Shown: positions 34,636-44,011 of the stretch, one piece after another
How the letters are laid out: every line of letters starts with the position of its first letter
Position numbering within the stretch: position 1 is the stretch's first letter
Source of the DNA: Alteromonas naphthalenivorans
GTDB taxonomy: Bacteria > Pseudomonadota > Gammaproteobacteria > Enterobacterales > Alteromonadaceae
NCBI RefSeq assembly: GCF_000213655.1
Contig: NC_015554.1
Span: 1,116,001 to 1,180,000, forward strand
Length of the DNA: 64,000 nucleotides
Reading direction: 5' to 3'
Notes under the pieces: generated by a model
The model's database searches: none
What the model saw: only the letters and a program-made list of their open reading frames with translations
What the model was told of the DNA's origin: nothing
Made by a program: the position numbers and the translations under genes

Positions 34636-36762
34636 CTATTCATCAAAGATACTTCGTATACAGTCTCTCACCATAAACCGTGCAGGATGTACCGCCTGAC
34701 ACAAGTCGTTGTTTAACGGCAAAGGCTCATGAGTTAACGTGCTTGCTAATAATTCCGCCATTAAAGGCGCGGTAGTGAGGCCGCGTGACCCTAAGCAGCA
34801 TAATGTGCTTACTGGAGTTGCTGGCAACGGGGCAGCGGTATAAAGCGGCTTACCTAACGACAACCCAACATATTGAGTTTTAAGTGCCGAAAAATCTGCA
34901 AGCATACCAGACACAGGTTGATGATCTGGTGAACCTAACCGCGTGGCCGCCCTTGCTTCGCCATCATGCTTGAGCTGTTGTACAACATCGGTATTCGCCA
35001 TGGCTTGCTGGTGGGTTTGCAGGTTTTGTTCACTTTCCTGAGCTCGTACTTCTGTAGATAGGTCGTTTTTGATGTAGGTTGAGCCAAGCGCATGTCGGTT
35101 ATTCAATGCTGGAGTCATATAGCCTTTGTGGCATATCACAGTGGTTAATGCGTTTATGGGCGCTTGAGTAGTAATGGCTTCTACTTGCCCGCGCACGGGG
35201 CGAAGCGGTAACGAAGCAAAGGCACTACTGCCCACAGCACCAGCACCTGTGGCCAAAATAAGATGATCAGCATACAGGGTCTTATTATGTGATGAATCCT
35301 CTATGCCCGCCGTTACACTAAACTCCACGGCAAGGTGGTGGGCTTGGGCGAGCGCATCCGATAATGATGCTTTGTCACTGTCATTCAATACAGTGTGAGA
35401 AAGGTATTCATGGTGACATAATACGGTCACATCTGCGTACTGTTTTGCTTGTTCAATTAGCGCTCGCACTAAGTCAGGTGGCGATATCCAGCCCCCTTGC
35501 TCTATAAACAGTCCATCATAAGGTAAGGCAATGCTCGCTTTTTCCGATAGCGCCTCAGGGCTTATTGGTTTGATTAACGCCTCTGGCCATACACCATTAG
35601 CCACCAGTTTTTTCTGCCGAACGGCGACCTTCTCGTTAAAGTTAAGCTGCGCAACACCGCAAAAGTCGTGCGCCACAGGCGTTTTTTTCAACGCAGTATT
35701 TGTTGAGGTATCGTTATCATCAAGCAGGGTGTGGTAAATATGCGAAGCATACAAAAAGCTATGGGCTTGAATACGGCTGGCAATACTGGCCTCGGAATGA
35801 AGCTGAGGGAAAAATCCCCCTTGTGGGTTGCCCGATGCGCCTGTCGCTAAAGCCTCTTGATCATGACATACCGTAACGTTAATGCCGCGCTTAGCTAAAG
35901 AAAGTGTCACCGTAGCTGCCGCGAGGCCATTGCCCACCACAATAACGTGGCTTTTAGGAGCAATAGCAGCTTGGGTGTAACGATAGTAGGGGCCTTCGAA
36001 GGCGCGCTTTTCAGCTAATGTCGACGCGGCTTCTGTTTCATAAACACCCACCAACATATCGCGTTTTCTACCAAAGCCTTTACGTTTTGATACGGTAAAT
36101 CCAGCGGCAGCCAATCCACGTTTTACAAAACCCGCTGCTGTAAAGGTGGCGAAGGTAGCACCTACTTTAGACAACCGCGCCATTTGCTCAAACAACGTGT
36201 CGGCCCACATGTCAGGGTTTTTACTGGGGGCAAAACCATCTAAGAACCATGCATCAATCAGCCCGGCTGTTGGGCTATGCCATTGAGGCAATAAATCGTG
36301 TACATCCCCAATCCACAAATCCAACGTGGTATCAAATTCATCGAAATGACGCCTATGACACCCATCTAACTCCATGGGATAGCGCGTACTTAATGCGGTA
36401 GCTTCTTCTTTCAAAGCGGGAAACGACAGTAATGCCTTTTCCATATCTGGTTTGGGTAGTGGGAATTTTTCCGTACTTAAAAAGAATAATTGTTTAAGCG
36501 GGTGGCTGGGATTGGCGTTTCTAAAGTGTTTAAACGCTTGCATGGCAACCAGAAAGTTAAGCCCAGTGCCAAAGCCGGTTTCAGCAATCACAAAGCTAGG
36601 GTTGCTATGTGCCTGCCAGCGTTCAACAATGCTATTTCCAGCCATAAATACATATTGGGTTTCATTAATGCCACTGTCATTGGAAAAGTATACGTCGCCA
36701 AAATGGTCGGCGACAGGCGTGCCGTTTTCATTGAAATGCACGCTTGCTTGTTGAGATTTCAC
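34636..36762 (-). CDS. mnmC: Bifunctional tRNA (mnm5s2U34) biosynthesis protein MnmC
   Basis: A 708-residue protein from GTG at 36762. The N-terminal half is an S-adenosylmethionine-dependent methyltransferase (FVIAETGFGTGLNFLVAMQ, later WFLDGFAPSKNPDMW). The C-terminal half is an FAD-dependent oxidase (VIVVGNGLAAATVTLSLAKRG, then ATGASGNPQGGFFPQ and LRPVRGQVEAI). MnmC removes the carboxymethyl group from cmnm5U34 and then methylates to mnm5U in tRNA. The domain order and length match the E. coli enzyme. It lies between the FlgO trio and the diguanylate cyclase and next to fabB, as in E. coli. Confidence 0.96.
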   Translation of the reverse strand: MKSQQASVHFNENGTPVADHFGDVYFSNDSGINETQYVFMAGNSIVERWQAHSNPSFVIAETGFGTGLNFLVAMQAFKHFRNANPSHPLKQLFFLSTEKFPLPKPDMEKALLSFPALKEEATALSTRYPMELDGCHRRHFDEFDTTLDLWIGDVHDLLPQWHSPTAGLIDAWFLDGFAPSKNPDMWADTLFEQMARLSKVGATFATFTAAGFVKRGLAAAGFTVSKRKGFGRKRDMLVGVYETEAASTLAEKRAFEGPYYRYTQAAIAPKSHVIVVGNGLAAATVTLSLAKRGINVTVCHDQEALATGASGNPQGGFFPQLHSEASIASRIQAHSFLYASHIYHTLLDDNDTSTNTALKKTPVAHDFCGVAQLNFNEKVAVRQKKLVANGVWPEALIKPISPEALSEKASIALPYDGLFIEQGGWISPPDLVRALIEQAKQYADVTVLCHHEYLSHTVLNDSDKASLSDALAQAHHLAVEFSVTAGIEDSSHNKTLYADHLILATGAGAVGSSAFASLPLRPVRGQVEAITTQAPINALTTVICHKGYMTPALNNRHALGSTYIKNDLSTEVRAQESEQNLQTHQQAMANTDVVQQLKHDGEARAATRLGSPDHQPVSGMLADFSALKTQYVGLSLGKPLYTAAPLPATPVSTLCCLGSRGLTTAPLMAELLASTLTHEPLPLNNDLCQAVHPARFMVRDCIRSIFDE

Positions 36763-36798
36763 CGGTGTAATTTAACTCTTTATGCAGTTGATAACTAA

Positions 36799-37818
36799 CT
36801 ATTCAGAGACAGTCTGATTGCGACCTTGTTCTTTGGCTTTATACAGCCTCTCGTCGGCGACCTTGTAAATTTGAGACAACGCGTCACCATTTTCAGGCCA
36901 GCGGGCCACGCCGATACTTACGGTCATTTTCGCATCAAAGCCTTCTGCGCTTAACGTGTGTTCAACTGAATGCCGTAAGCGCTCTGCAATGCTATGAGCC
37001 TGAGAAGGCGTAACATCAGGTACAAGTAAACAAAACTCTTCGCCGCCGAATCGAAAAGCGCAATCGTTTCGTCTGCGCATACTATTGATAATTCGTGATA
37101 CGTCAACCAGTACTGCATCTCCTACGCCATGGCCATATCTATCGTTTACCTTCTTGAAATGGTCAAGATCGACTAACACCATAGAGACAGATTTTTGTTT
37201 TTCGGGCAAGGTTTCGCAGAGCATGTCGAAAATTGAGCCTAGAAGCAAGCGGTTGTTCAGCCCTGTGAGCGGGTCTAATGAGGCCATTTCCTGCAAACGT
37301 TTGACGGTCTCTGCCCGTTTTCGTTCATAGGTATAAGATAACGCCCAAATAGCAGTAAGCGTTAAGGCAATATTGACAATGGCAATGACGGGTGTGTCGG
37401 GATTATGCACAATATGTCGGTAGGTCAAGATGCCGCAGCCTGATAATACATATAATACAGAGTAGATGGTGCCTAATTGGGTGCCCAACAACAAATAGGA
37501 AAGAACTGGCACAATGAATAGCCAACTGTACAGCGCTGAGGTAAATGAAGCGGTAAGAATGCCAATAAGAATAACCGTATATAGGGCAAATAAAAATACG
37601 GAAGACCATAATTTTAGGTTCGTTGTCTTTTTATGGATCGCTAAAATAGCGAGGGAAAGAACAACAACCAGTAACTCAACAAACGCTAATACTCTGTGAC
37701 CTACAATCCAATTATTGATAGTGAAAATGACACCCGCAACAATGATAACAAGTAGAACAACGCTTAATACCGTTCGACGAAACTCGAGTTCATTGCCCCA
37801 CAAGTTAGAAGTGGCCAT
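36799..37818 (-). CDS. Membrane diguanylate cyclase (GGDEF)
   Basis: A 339-residue protein. About six hydrophobic helices occupy residues 15-170. The GGDEF domain begins at DPLTGLNNRLLL and has the active-site motif FRFGGEEF. An inhibitory RxxD site (RRND) lies five residues before it, so c-di-GMP feedback is expected. It makes c-di-GMP from GTP. The N-terminal membrane part resembles an MHYT- or 7TM-like sensor only vaguely, so the signal is unknown. It stands 36 bp from mnmC and may be cotranscribed with it. Confidence 0.92.
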   Translation of the reverse strand: MATSNLWGNELEFRRTVLSVVLLVIIVAGVIFTINNWIVGHRVLAFVELLVVVLSLAILAIHKKTTNLKLWSSVFLFALYTVILIGILTASFTSALYSWLFIVPVLSYLLLGTQLGTIYSVLYVLSGCGILTYRHIVHNPDTPVIAIVNIALTLTAIWALSYTYERKRAETVKRLQEMASLDPLTGLNNRLLLGSIFDMLCETLPEKQKSVSMVLVDLDHFKKVNDRYGHGVGDAVLVDVSRIINSMRRRNDCAFRFGGEEFCLLVPDVTPSQAHSIAERLRHSVEHTLSAEGFDAKMTVSIGVARWPENGDALSQIYKVADERLYKAKEQGRNQTVSE

Positions 37819-38280
37819 GGTGATGTGTATTCCCTTACAAATTTGACTAAAGATTTTTATCTTTCAAGAACTGCACATAGTAGAGGGCGCAGGAGCATAG
37901 TGACACGACACAATGTTATCTGAATTGACTCAATGTGTTTATCTTAATTGTTAAAGATAGACGAATGGATAAGAGATGTGACCAGTTTGATGAAATTAAA
38001 CAAGTATATCGATAATCATCAAAGCATTGGTCTTGCCGTCAAACCCCGTGCATTGTTTAAGAATTTAGTGAAGCTTTTGTGAACTTGCTATTTTCTTCTA
38101 GTATTTGAATGTGCCTTTCATGATACATTGCATGAAGCAATTCACGTGGCGCAAGAATAATTAAAGCAAATGCATCAGGATGCGGTTAGAAAAAGTGAAG
38201 TGCTGGGTCTTAAGCTGCAAAGCAGACCACTTTACCAATCAAAATCGTTACCATAGCCGCATCAACGCAAAGGGTAAACT
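37819..38280. other. Intergenic region upstream of fabB
   Basis: About 460 bp with no gene. A possible promoter is TTGTGA (38077-38082), 16 bases, TAGTAT (38099-38104) on the plus strand, some 180 bp before fabB. I see no recognisable FabR or FadR operator. Confidence 0.4.
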
Positions 38281-39495
38281 ATGAGAAGAGCAGTTATCAC
38301 CGGTCTTGGAATTGTTTCAAGCATCGGCGTCAATAAACAAGATGTACTTGCTTCATTAAAAGCAGGTAAGTCAGGTATTACACACTCTGAGCAGTTTGCT
38401 GAGATGGGCTTAAGAAGCCAAGTGTGGGGTAATATCGATATCGACCTTAAAGAGCACATCGACCGCAAAGCGATGCGGTTTATGGGTGATGCAGCGGCCT
38501 ATGCTTATGTTGCAATGCAACAAGCCATTGAAGATTCAGGCCTTGAAGATAGCGACATTTCAAACGATCGCACCGGCATTATTGCTGGCTCTGGCGGCGC
38601 GTCTTCTGAAAACCAAGTACTTTCGGCAGACATTCTGCGTGAAAAAGGCGTAAAACGTGTGGGTCCTTATATGGTGCCACGTTGTATGGCCTCTACGGTT
38701 TCAGCGTGTCTTGCTACGCCATTTAAAATTCGTGGTGTGAACTACTCAATCGCATCAGCGTGTGCCACCAGTTCGCATAGTATTGGTAACGCCATGGAGC
38801 TTATTCAACTGGGTAAGCAAGACGTTGTATTTGCAGGTGGCGGTGAAGAATTGCACTGGGCACTGTCAAGTCAGTTCGACGCCATGGGCGCACTGAGTTC
38901 TAAATATAACGACAACCCTTCAGTAGCATCACGTACTTATGATGCAGCACGCGATGGCTTTGTTAGCTCAGGCGGCGGCGGTATGGTAGTGGTGGAAGAG
39001 CTTGAGCACGCCTTAGCCCGTGGCGCAAAAATCTACGGTGAAGTGGTTGGCTACGGCGCAACTTCTGATGGCTTCGACATGGTAGCACCATCAGGCGAAG
39101 GCGCAATCCGTTGTATGAAAATGGCTATGCAGAATGTGTCTGCACCCATCGACTACTTGAACACCCACGGTACTTCAACACCAGTAGGTGATGTAAAAGA
39201 ACTGGCGGCTATTCAGGAAGTATTCGGCCAATCTGGTGTGCCAATTAGTGCAACAAAGTCACTAACAGGTCATGCGTTAGGTGCAGCTGGCGTTAACGAA
39301 GCTATTTACAGCTTATTAATGATGGAAAATAACTTTATTGCACCATCAATCAATATTGACACATTAGATGACGCAGCTGATGGTCTCGACATTGTGACAC
39401 AAGCACGTGAAGCAACGTTGAACACGGTGATGTCTAACAGTTTTGGTTTTGGCGGCACTAACGCAACGTTGGTGATGCAACGTTACCAAGGTTAA
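38281..39495 (+). CDS. fabB: Beta-ketoacyl-ACP synthase I
   Basis: A 404-residue condensing enzyme. The Cys-His-His triad is present: Cys161 in [10 protein letters not shown], His296 in [12 protein letters not shown] and His331 in [10 protein letters not shown]. These match E. coli Cys163, His298 and His333. FabB elongates acyl-ACP with malonyl-ACP and is needed for unsaturated fatty acid synthesis. It lies near mnmC, as in E. coli, but here in divergent orientation with the diguanylate cyclase between. A clear terminator follows. Confidence 0.95.
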   Translation: MRRAVITGLGIVSSIGVNKQDVLASLKAGKSGITHSEQFAEMGLRSQVWGNIDIDLKEHIDRKAMRFMGDAAAYAYVAMQQAIEDSGLEDSDISNDRTGIIAGSGGASSENQVLSADILREKGVKRVGPYMVPRCMASTVSACLATPFKIRGVNYSIASACATSSHSIGNAMELIQLGKQDVVFAGGGEELHWALSSQFDAMGALSSKYNDNPSVASRTYDAARDGFVSSGGGGMVVVEELEHALARGAKIYGEVVGYGATSDGFDMVAPSGEGAIRCMKMAMQNVSAPIDYLNTHGTSTPVGDVKELAAIQEVFGQSGVPISATKSLTGHALGAAGVNEAIYSLLMMENNFIAPSINIDTLDDAADGLDIVTQAREATLNTVMSNSFGFGGTNATLVMQRYQG

Positions 39496-39600
39496 TAAAG
39501 CAATTAGTTAACTGGTTTGAATTAGCGTCGACAGTCGGCTTTAAAACAAACCTGATACTAGACTACTTAACAGCAGCTTACGTTCAGCCGTTAATTTTAA

Positions 39601-39644
39601 AGGCTCGATGATGGTAATTTAGGTTACTGACATCGGGCCTTTTT
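39601..39644 (+). terminator. Rho-independent terminator after fabB
   Basis: AGGCTCGATG (39601-39610) pairs with CATCGGGCCT (39631-39640), with one G-T wobble; the T run at 39640-39644 follows. Confidence 0.8.
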
Positions 39645-39697
39645 GCTTCCAGAGATTTATTCGTACCTTTTAATAAGCCAGCAGAAGTACGTCAAAC

Positions 39698-40402
39698 TCA
39701 CTCTTTATCTTTTAAAAGAGCAAACAGAGCACTTGGTCGACTAATCGTTATTTTCCCATAATGTAAATGCAGTAATCCTTGGTTTTGTAAATCGCCTAAG
39801 AGCTGATTTACGGTTTGTCGGCTGCTATTTATCATTTGCGCTAAAGATTCTTGCGACAAGGTTAAGGTAATGGCACTGTCTTGCGGTAAATGCTGACCAT
39901 AACTGGTGGTTAGCATGAGCAAGCGCTTAATTAGCTGGTGTTGTAAGTTTAGCCCTGCGCTGGAATCAATAAATTGAAATGCACTTCTTACTCGTGAACA
40001 AAGCAGGCGGGCAAAGTGTGGATAAAGCTCGGGATGTGCTTTTAACACTGCGTTAAACGCGACTTTGGGAATAACGGCAATAACGGTATCGATTTCACAC
40101 ACACTGTTATGAGTGCGGGGTAAATCATCGAATAAGGATATTTCACCAAACCACGTACCCGGGCCCAGCAAGGCAAATAGCATTTCTTTCCCGTTTTCCC
40201 CTATGTTCAATACCCGCAGGCGGCCTTCGCACAGGCCATAAAAGCCAATTCCCTCTTCACCTTTTGCATGCAATTGTTGGCCTGCCTTTAAATGGCGAAT
40301 ACGCACTTTATCGAGCAAGGCACTTTGTAAGTTTTCAGGGAGTGAAGAAAACCACATCGAGCTGGTTAAAACTGAAGTGTATTGTTGGTTTAACATTTTC
40401 AT
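39698..40402 (-). CDS. Crp/Fnr family transcriptional regulator
   Basis: A 234-residue regulator. The cyclic-nucleotide-binding fold occupies about 20-130 (LHAKGEEGIGFYGLCEGRLRVL, then GPGTWFGEISLFDD). The C-terminal winged helix has SLAQMINSSRQTVNQLLGDLQNQGLL. The four cysteines of FNR are absent, so oxygen sensing by an iron-sulfur cluster is unlikely. It is divergent from the aldolase gene, which it may control. The ligand is unknown. Confidence 0.87.
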   Translation of the reverse strand: MKMLNQQYTSVLTSSMWFSSLPENLQSALLDKVRIRHLKAGQQLHAKGEEGIGFYGLCEGRLRVLNIGENGKEMLFALLGPGTWFGEISLFDDLPRTHNSVCEIDTVIAVIPKVAFNAVLKAHPELYPHFARLLCSRVRSAFQFIDSSAGLNLQHQLIKRLLMLTTSYGQHLPQDSAITLTLSQESLAQMINSSRQTVNQLLGDLQNQGLLHLHYGKITISRPSALFALLKDKE

Positions 40403-40471
40403 TACAGTGTCGTTTATCCGACAGTTTAGCCTGTAATTTAGGCGTAAGGTAGCAAAAAATGTAGGAGATCT

Positions 40472-41230
40472 ATGATGAGTTCAAAAGTAAAAGCACAAGT
40501 GAGTGAGCAAGAGTGGCAAACCCGTGTGGATTTAGCCGCCTGTTATCGCGCAGTGGCCATGTATGGCTGGGACGATTTAATATTTACCCATATTTCGGCA
40601 CGGGTGCCGGGGCCCGAACACCATTTTTTAATAAACCCATATGGCATGATGTTCGATGAAGTTACTGCATCAAGTTTGGTGAAAGTAGACTTACATGGTA
40701 ACAAGGTGATGGAAAGTGAGTACGACATCAACCCTGCGGGCTTTACTATTCACAGTGCGGTACACGAAGCCAGAGACAATGCGAAGTGCGTTATGCATTT
40801 GCATACTACCGAAGGGGTAGCGCTTTCAGTATTAGAGGAAGGATTGCAAGCGTATTCACAGCAGTCTTTGTTCCCGTTAGCGTCGCTGTCTTACCATGCC
40901 TATGAAGGGGTAGCCTTGAACCCTGATGAGAAAGCGCGACTAGTTCGTGATTTAGGTGATACGCAATTTATGATATTGCGAAATCACGGGCTGCTTACCT
41001 GTGCCGATAACATTCCTGATGCGTTTTTATTTATGTTCATCTTTCAGCGAGCCTGCGAAATTCAGTTAAAAGCGCAAGCCACAGGCCAGAAGTTAATCCC
41101 TATTCATTCTGCTATTTTACAAGGGATCCGTGCCCAAGCGTCTGAGGTAACGAAGCAAGCGGGTGGAAGCCTAGCGTGGCCAGGAATTAAACGGCGGGTT
41201 GCTCGTCGATTCCCTGGTTTCGATGAATAA
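40472..41230 (+). CDS. Class II aldolase/adducin family protein
   Basis: A 252-residue protein with the class II aldolase fold: MYGWDDLIFTHISARVPG, FLINPYGMMFDEVTASSL, then the metal-binding histidines in CVMHLHTTEG and LRNHGLLTC. The zinc-type histidine set (HLH with the later His) is complete. The group includes fuculose- and ribulose-phosphate aldolases as well as proteins of unknown activity; this one is of the latter type. The start has GGAG at 40463-40466. It is divergent from the Crp-type regulator and 81 bp before pdxB. Confidence 0.85.
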   Translation: MMSSKVKAQVSEQEWQTRVDLAACYRAVAMYGWDDLIFTHISARVPGPEHHFLINPYGMMFDEVTASSLVKVDLHGNKVMESEYDINPAGFTIHSAVHEARDNAKCVMHLHTTEGVALSVLEEGLQAYSQQSLFPLASLSYHAYEGVALNPDEKARLVRDLGDTQFMILRNHGLLTCADNIPDAFLFMFIFQRACEIQLKAQATGQKLIPIHSAILQGIRAQASEVTKQAGGSLAWPGIKRRVARRFPGFDE

Positions 41231-41311
41231 GCGCTAAATTAGACTAAAAAACTGTATTGATTAATGGTGCTCAAGGTTACTAATCCGAAGGATTGAGGTA
41301 GACTTAGCACC

Positions 41312-42514
41312 ATGAAAATACTCTTTGAAGACACTATCCCTTTAGGTCGTGAATACTTCAGCGGCTTAGGCGATGTTAGCAGTTATGCATGGCAAACCCT
41401 TACTCCGGAAGATATCAAAAACGTAGATATCTTGGCTGTGCGTTCCACTACCAAAGTCAATGAAGCCTTGCTTAGCCAAGCTTCACAACTCCAGTTCGTT
41501 ACCACTGCTACCTCTGGCACTAACCACATGGATAAAACCTGGCTTAATAGTCAGGGGATCAGCTGGAATTCCGCGGGCGGTTGTAACGCCGTTGCCGTGG
41601 CCGAATATGTGCTAAGCGCATTATTTTTGGCTGACCGTGCAGGTAAAATAGACATTAATGCTATTACCGTTGGTATTGTGGGGGCAGGGCATGTAGGCAC
41701 TGCGTTGGCTAAACGATTAGCGGCATTGAACATTGAATATAAGTTGTGCGATCCCCCATTAAATGAGTCGGGTGACCCACGTAGTTTCGTTGATTTTGAA
41801 GATATTATCGATTGTGATGTCATCACGCTTCATGTGCCTTATGTGAATACAGGCCGCCACACCACAGGTAAGTTGATTAATGCTGATGTGCTAGGGCAGC
41901 TAGGTAGCAATAAGCTGCTAATTAATGCATGTCGCGGTGAGGTGATTGATGAACTGGCCTTGTTAAATAGGCTTAAACAACCCAACGCGCCCACAGTAGT
42001 GTTAGATGTTTTTGAAAATGAGCCCGCCATTAATCCTGAACTATTACAATACTGTTGGTTGATGACACCTCATATTGCTGGGCATTCAGTTGAGGGTAAA
42101 GTGCGTGGTACCCAGTATGTTTACGAACAAATATGTAACTTATTGAAAGAACCAAACACGAAAACTCTCGGCGACTATTTGTCTGCTGTCGAACCCATTA
42201 AAGTAGAATTGGCATCTGCGACAGCTTCTGCATTATCGAAACAAGATTTGATAGGATTAATGCTACAGGTTTATAACTTGCGTGTTGATGATGAAGCGTT
42301 TCGTGAAAAGTTAGGGGAAGCGTTGAAAAGACAGCAAAATGAAAGTGCGCAAAGCGAAGAAATTAGTGCCAGCATTAGCCACACCTTTGCTACTATGCGC
42401 AAAAGCTATCGAATAAGACGGGAATGCAGTGCATACACGCTGATATTGCCCAGTCACACATCAGATGGAATTAAACAGCAATTGAAAGGGTTAGGTTTTT
42501 TGTTGCAAGCCTAG
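41312..42514 (+). CDS. pdxB: Erythronate-4-phosphate dehydrogenase
   Basis: A 400-residue D-2-hydroxyacid dehydrogenase with the NAD loop VGIVGAGHVGTALAKRL, the substrate Arg in NACRGEVIDE, the Glu in VLDVFENEP and the catalytic His in MTPHIAGHS. The C-terminal extension of about 100 residues is specific to PdxB. It oxidises 4-phosphoerythronate in pyridoxal phosphate synthesis. It precedes asd, as pdxB precedes usg in E. coli. Confidence 0.95.
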   Translation: MKILFEDTIPLGREYFSGLGDVSSYAWQTLTPEDIKNVDILAVRSTTKVNEALLSQASQLQFVTTATSGTNHMDKTWLNSQGISWNSAGGCNAVAVAEYVLSALFLADRAGKIDINAITVGIVGAGHVGTALAKRLAALNIEYKLCDPPLNESGDPRSFVDFEDIIDCDVITLHVPYVNTGRHTTGKLINADVLGQLGSNKLLINACRGEVIDELALLNRLKQPNAPTVVLDVFENEPAINPELLQYCWLMTPHIAGHSVEGKVRGTQYVYEQICNLLKEPNTKTLGDYLSAVEPIKVELASATASALSKQDLIGLMLQVYNLRVDDEAFREKLGEALKRQQNESAQSEEISASISHTFATMRKSYRIRRECSAYTLILPSHTSDGIKQQLKGLGFLLQA

Positions 42515-42573
42515 CTTGCCAGCCTAACGTCTTTTATTTTTAAGCAATACTATTTACAGGAGAAACAACACTT

Positions 42574-43590
42574 ATGTCACAAGCCTTTGACGTTGCCGTA
42601 TTAGGCGCGACCGGTCTAGTTGGGCAAACTATGATAGAACTACTGGCAGAGCGTGGCTTTCCAGTAAATCGTTTATATCCACTAGCCAGCAAACGTTCAG
42701 CGGGAACCAGTATTAGCTTCAAGGGCGAAGATGTAGAAGTGTTGGATGCAGATACTTTCGATTGGTCGTTGGTACAGTTTGGCTTCTTTTCAGCGGGCGG
42801 CAGCATTTCTGCGGAATTCGCGCCACGTGCTGCTGATGCAGGCTGTATTGTTATTGATAACACATCTGAATTTAGGTACGAGCCAGACATTCCGCTTGTC
42901 GTGCCAGAAGTTAATGCTCATGTATTAGCTGACTTTCGTAACAGAAACATTATTGCCAATCCTAACTGTTCAACCATTCAAATGATGGTGGCGCTAAAGC
43001 CGATACACGATGCTGTAGGTATTGACCGTATTAACGTCAGTACGTATCAGTCTGTATCGGGAGCAGGAAAAGAAGCGATGGAAGAGCTGGTGAAACAAAC
43101 TGCTAGCCTGTTAAATGCGCGAGAGCTTGAGACTAAAGCGTTTAGCCGTCAAATCGCCTTTAACGTTATTCCGCAGATTGATGCGTTTCAAGATAATGAC
43201 TACACCAAAGAAGAAATGAAAATGGTGTGGGAAACACAAAAAATTATGGGTGATGACAGCATCTTGGTTAATGCGACCGCAGTAAGAGTGCCAGTGTTCT
43301 ATGGTCACGGTGAAGCCATTCACTTAGAAACTCGCGCGCCAATAGATGCTGAACAGGTTAAACAATTACTTGCCGATGCCCCAGGCGTTAAAGTTTATGA
43401 TGCTGCCGACGAGTTTCCTACTCAGGTAAGCAGTGCTAGTGGCAATGATATGGTTCACGTTGGACGTATTCGAAACGATATTACCCATCCCTGTGGTCTT
43501 AACCTTTGGGTTGTGTCAGACAATATCCGTAAAGGTGCGGCAACAAACAGTATTCAAATTGCTGAAACCCTAATTCGCGATTACCTGTAA
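42574..43590 (+). CDS. asd: Aspartate-semialdehyde dehydrogenase
   Basis: A 338-residue protein with the NADP loop VAVLGATGLVGQTMIELL and the catalytic Cys132 in NPNCSTIQMM. The later AVRVPVFYGHGEAIHLE and final GLNLWVVSDNIRKGAA are typical. The active cysteine is present, so it is a working enzyme rather than a Usg-type paralogue. It makes aspartate semialdehyde for lysine, threonine and methionine. AGGAGA lies at 42558-42563. Confidence 0.93.
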   Translation: MSQAFDVAVLGATGLVGQTMIELLAERGFPVNRLYPLASKRSAGTSISFKGEDVEVLDADTFDWSLVQFGFFSAGGSISAEFAPRAADAGCIVIDNTSEFRYEPDIPLVVPEVNAHVLADFRNRNIIANPNCSTIQMMVALKPIHDAVGIDRINVSTYQSVSGAGKEAMEELVKQTASLLNARELETKAFSRQIAFNVIPQIDAFQDNDYTKEEMKMVWETQKIMGDDSILVNATAVRVPVFYGHGEAIHLETRAPIDAEQVKQLLADAPGVKVYDAADEFPTQVSSASGNDMVHVGRIRNDITHPCGLNLWVVSDNIRKGAATNSIQIAETLIRDYL

Positions 43591-44011
43591 TCATAGGGTA
43601 AGTAAGCAAAGCCTCAAATAGGGCATATGACATTGATTTCGCCGAGTAAGTAAACATTTTGCTTACTCGGCCGATAAGCAGTTATATCGATATTCAACAA
43701 ATAGATACCGAAAACAGAAGGGCTAACTAGATTGCCATTAATAACTGGTTTATAGTTTCCTAAACCAGATTGGAAATACCACCGGCCTTAGTGATGTTGT
43801 CGATACATCAATAAAGGTAAAAAATAGCGGTAAGCAATGTAGAAAATCTGTATTGATAGAGCATTTTCATTCGTGCGCACGCGCTATCAAATGATAAGAA
43901 TAAAAAGCTGGACCGGTTTGCAGCATTTAAGCGCAAATGAAAAGAGGTTTAGCTACGAATCTCCACCATGATATTTGGTGGTGTTGACGCTTGAGGGCAT
44001 ATAGGATTGCT
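43591..44011. other. Intergenic region with a strong stem-loop
   Basis: GCCGAGTAAG (43641-43650) and CTTACTCGGC (43662-43671) form a perfect 10-bp stem with an 11-base loop, 51 bp after the asd stop. No T run follows. The rest of the 420 bp before fimV/hubP shows no gene. Confidence 0.55.

Noticed and set aside
40403..40471. Crp-type operator between the regulator and aldolase genes
   Set aside because: Only a weak imperfect GTCG/CGAC symmetry is seen; it does not fit a TGTGA-N6-TCACA or TTGAT-N4-ATCAA site well enough to report.
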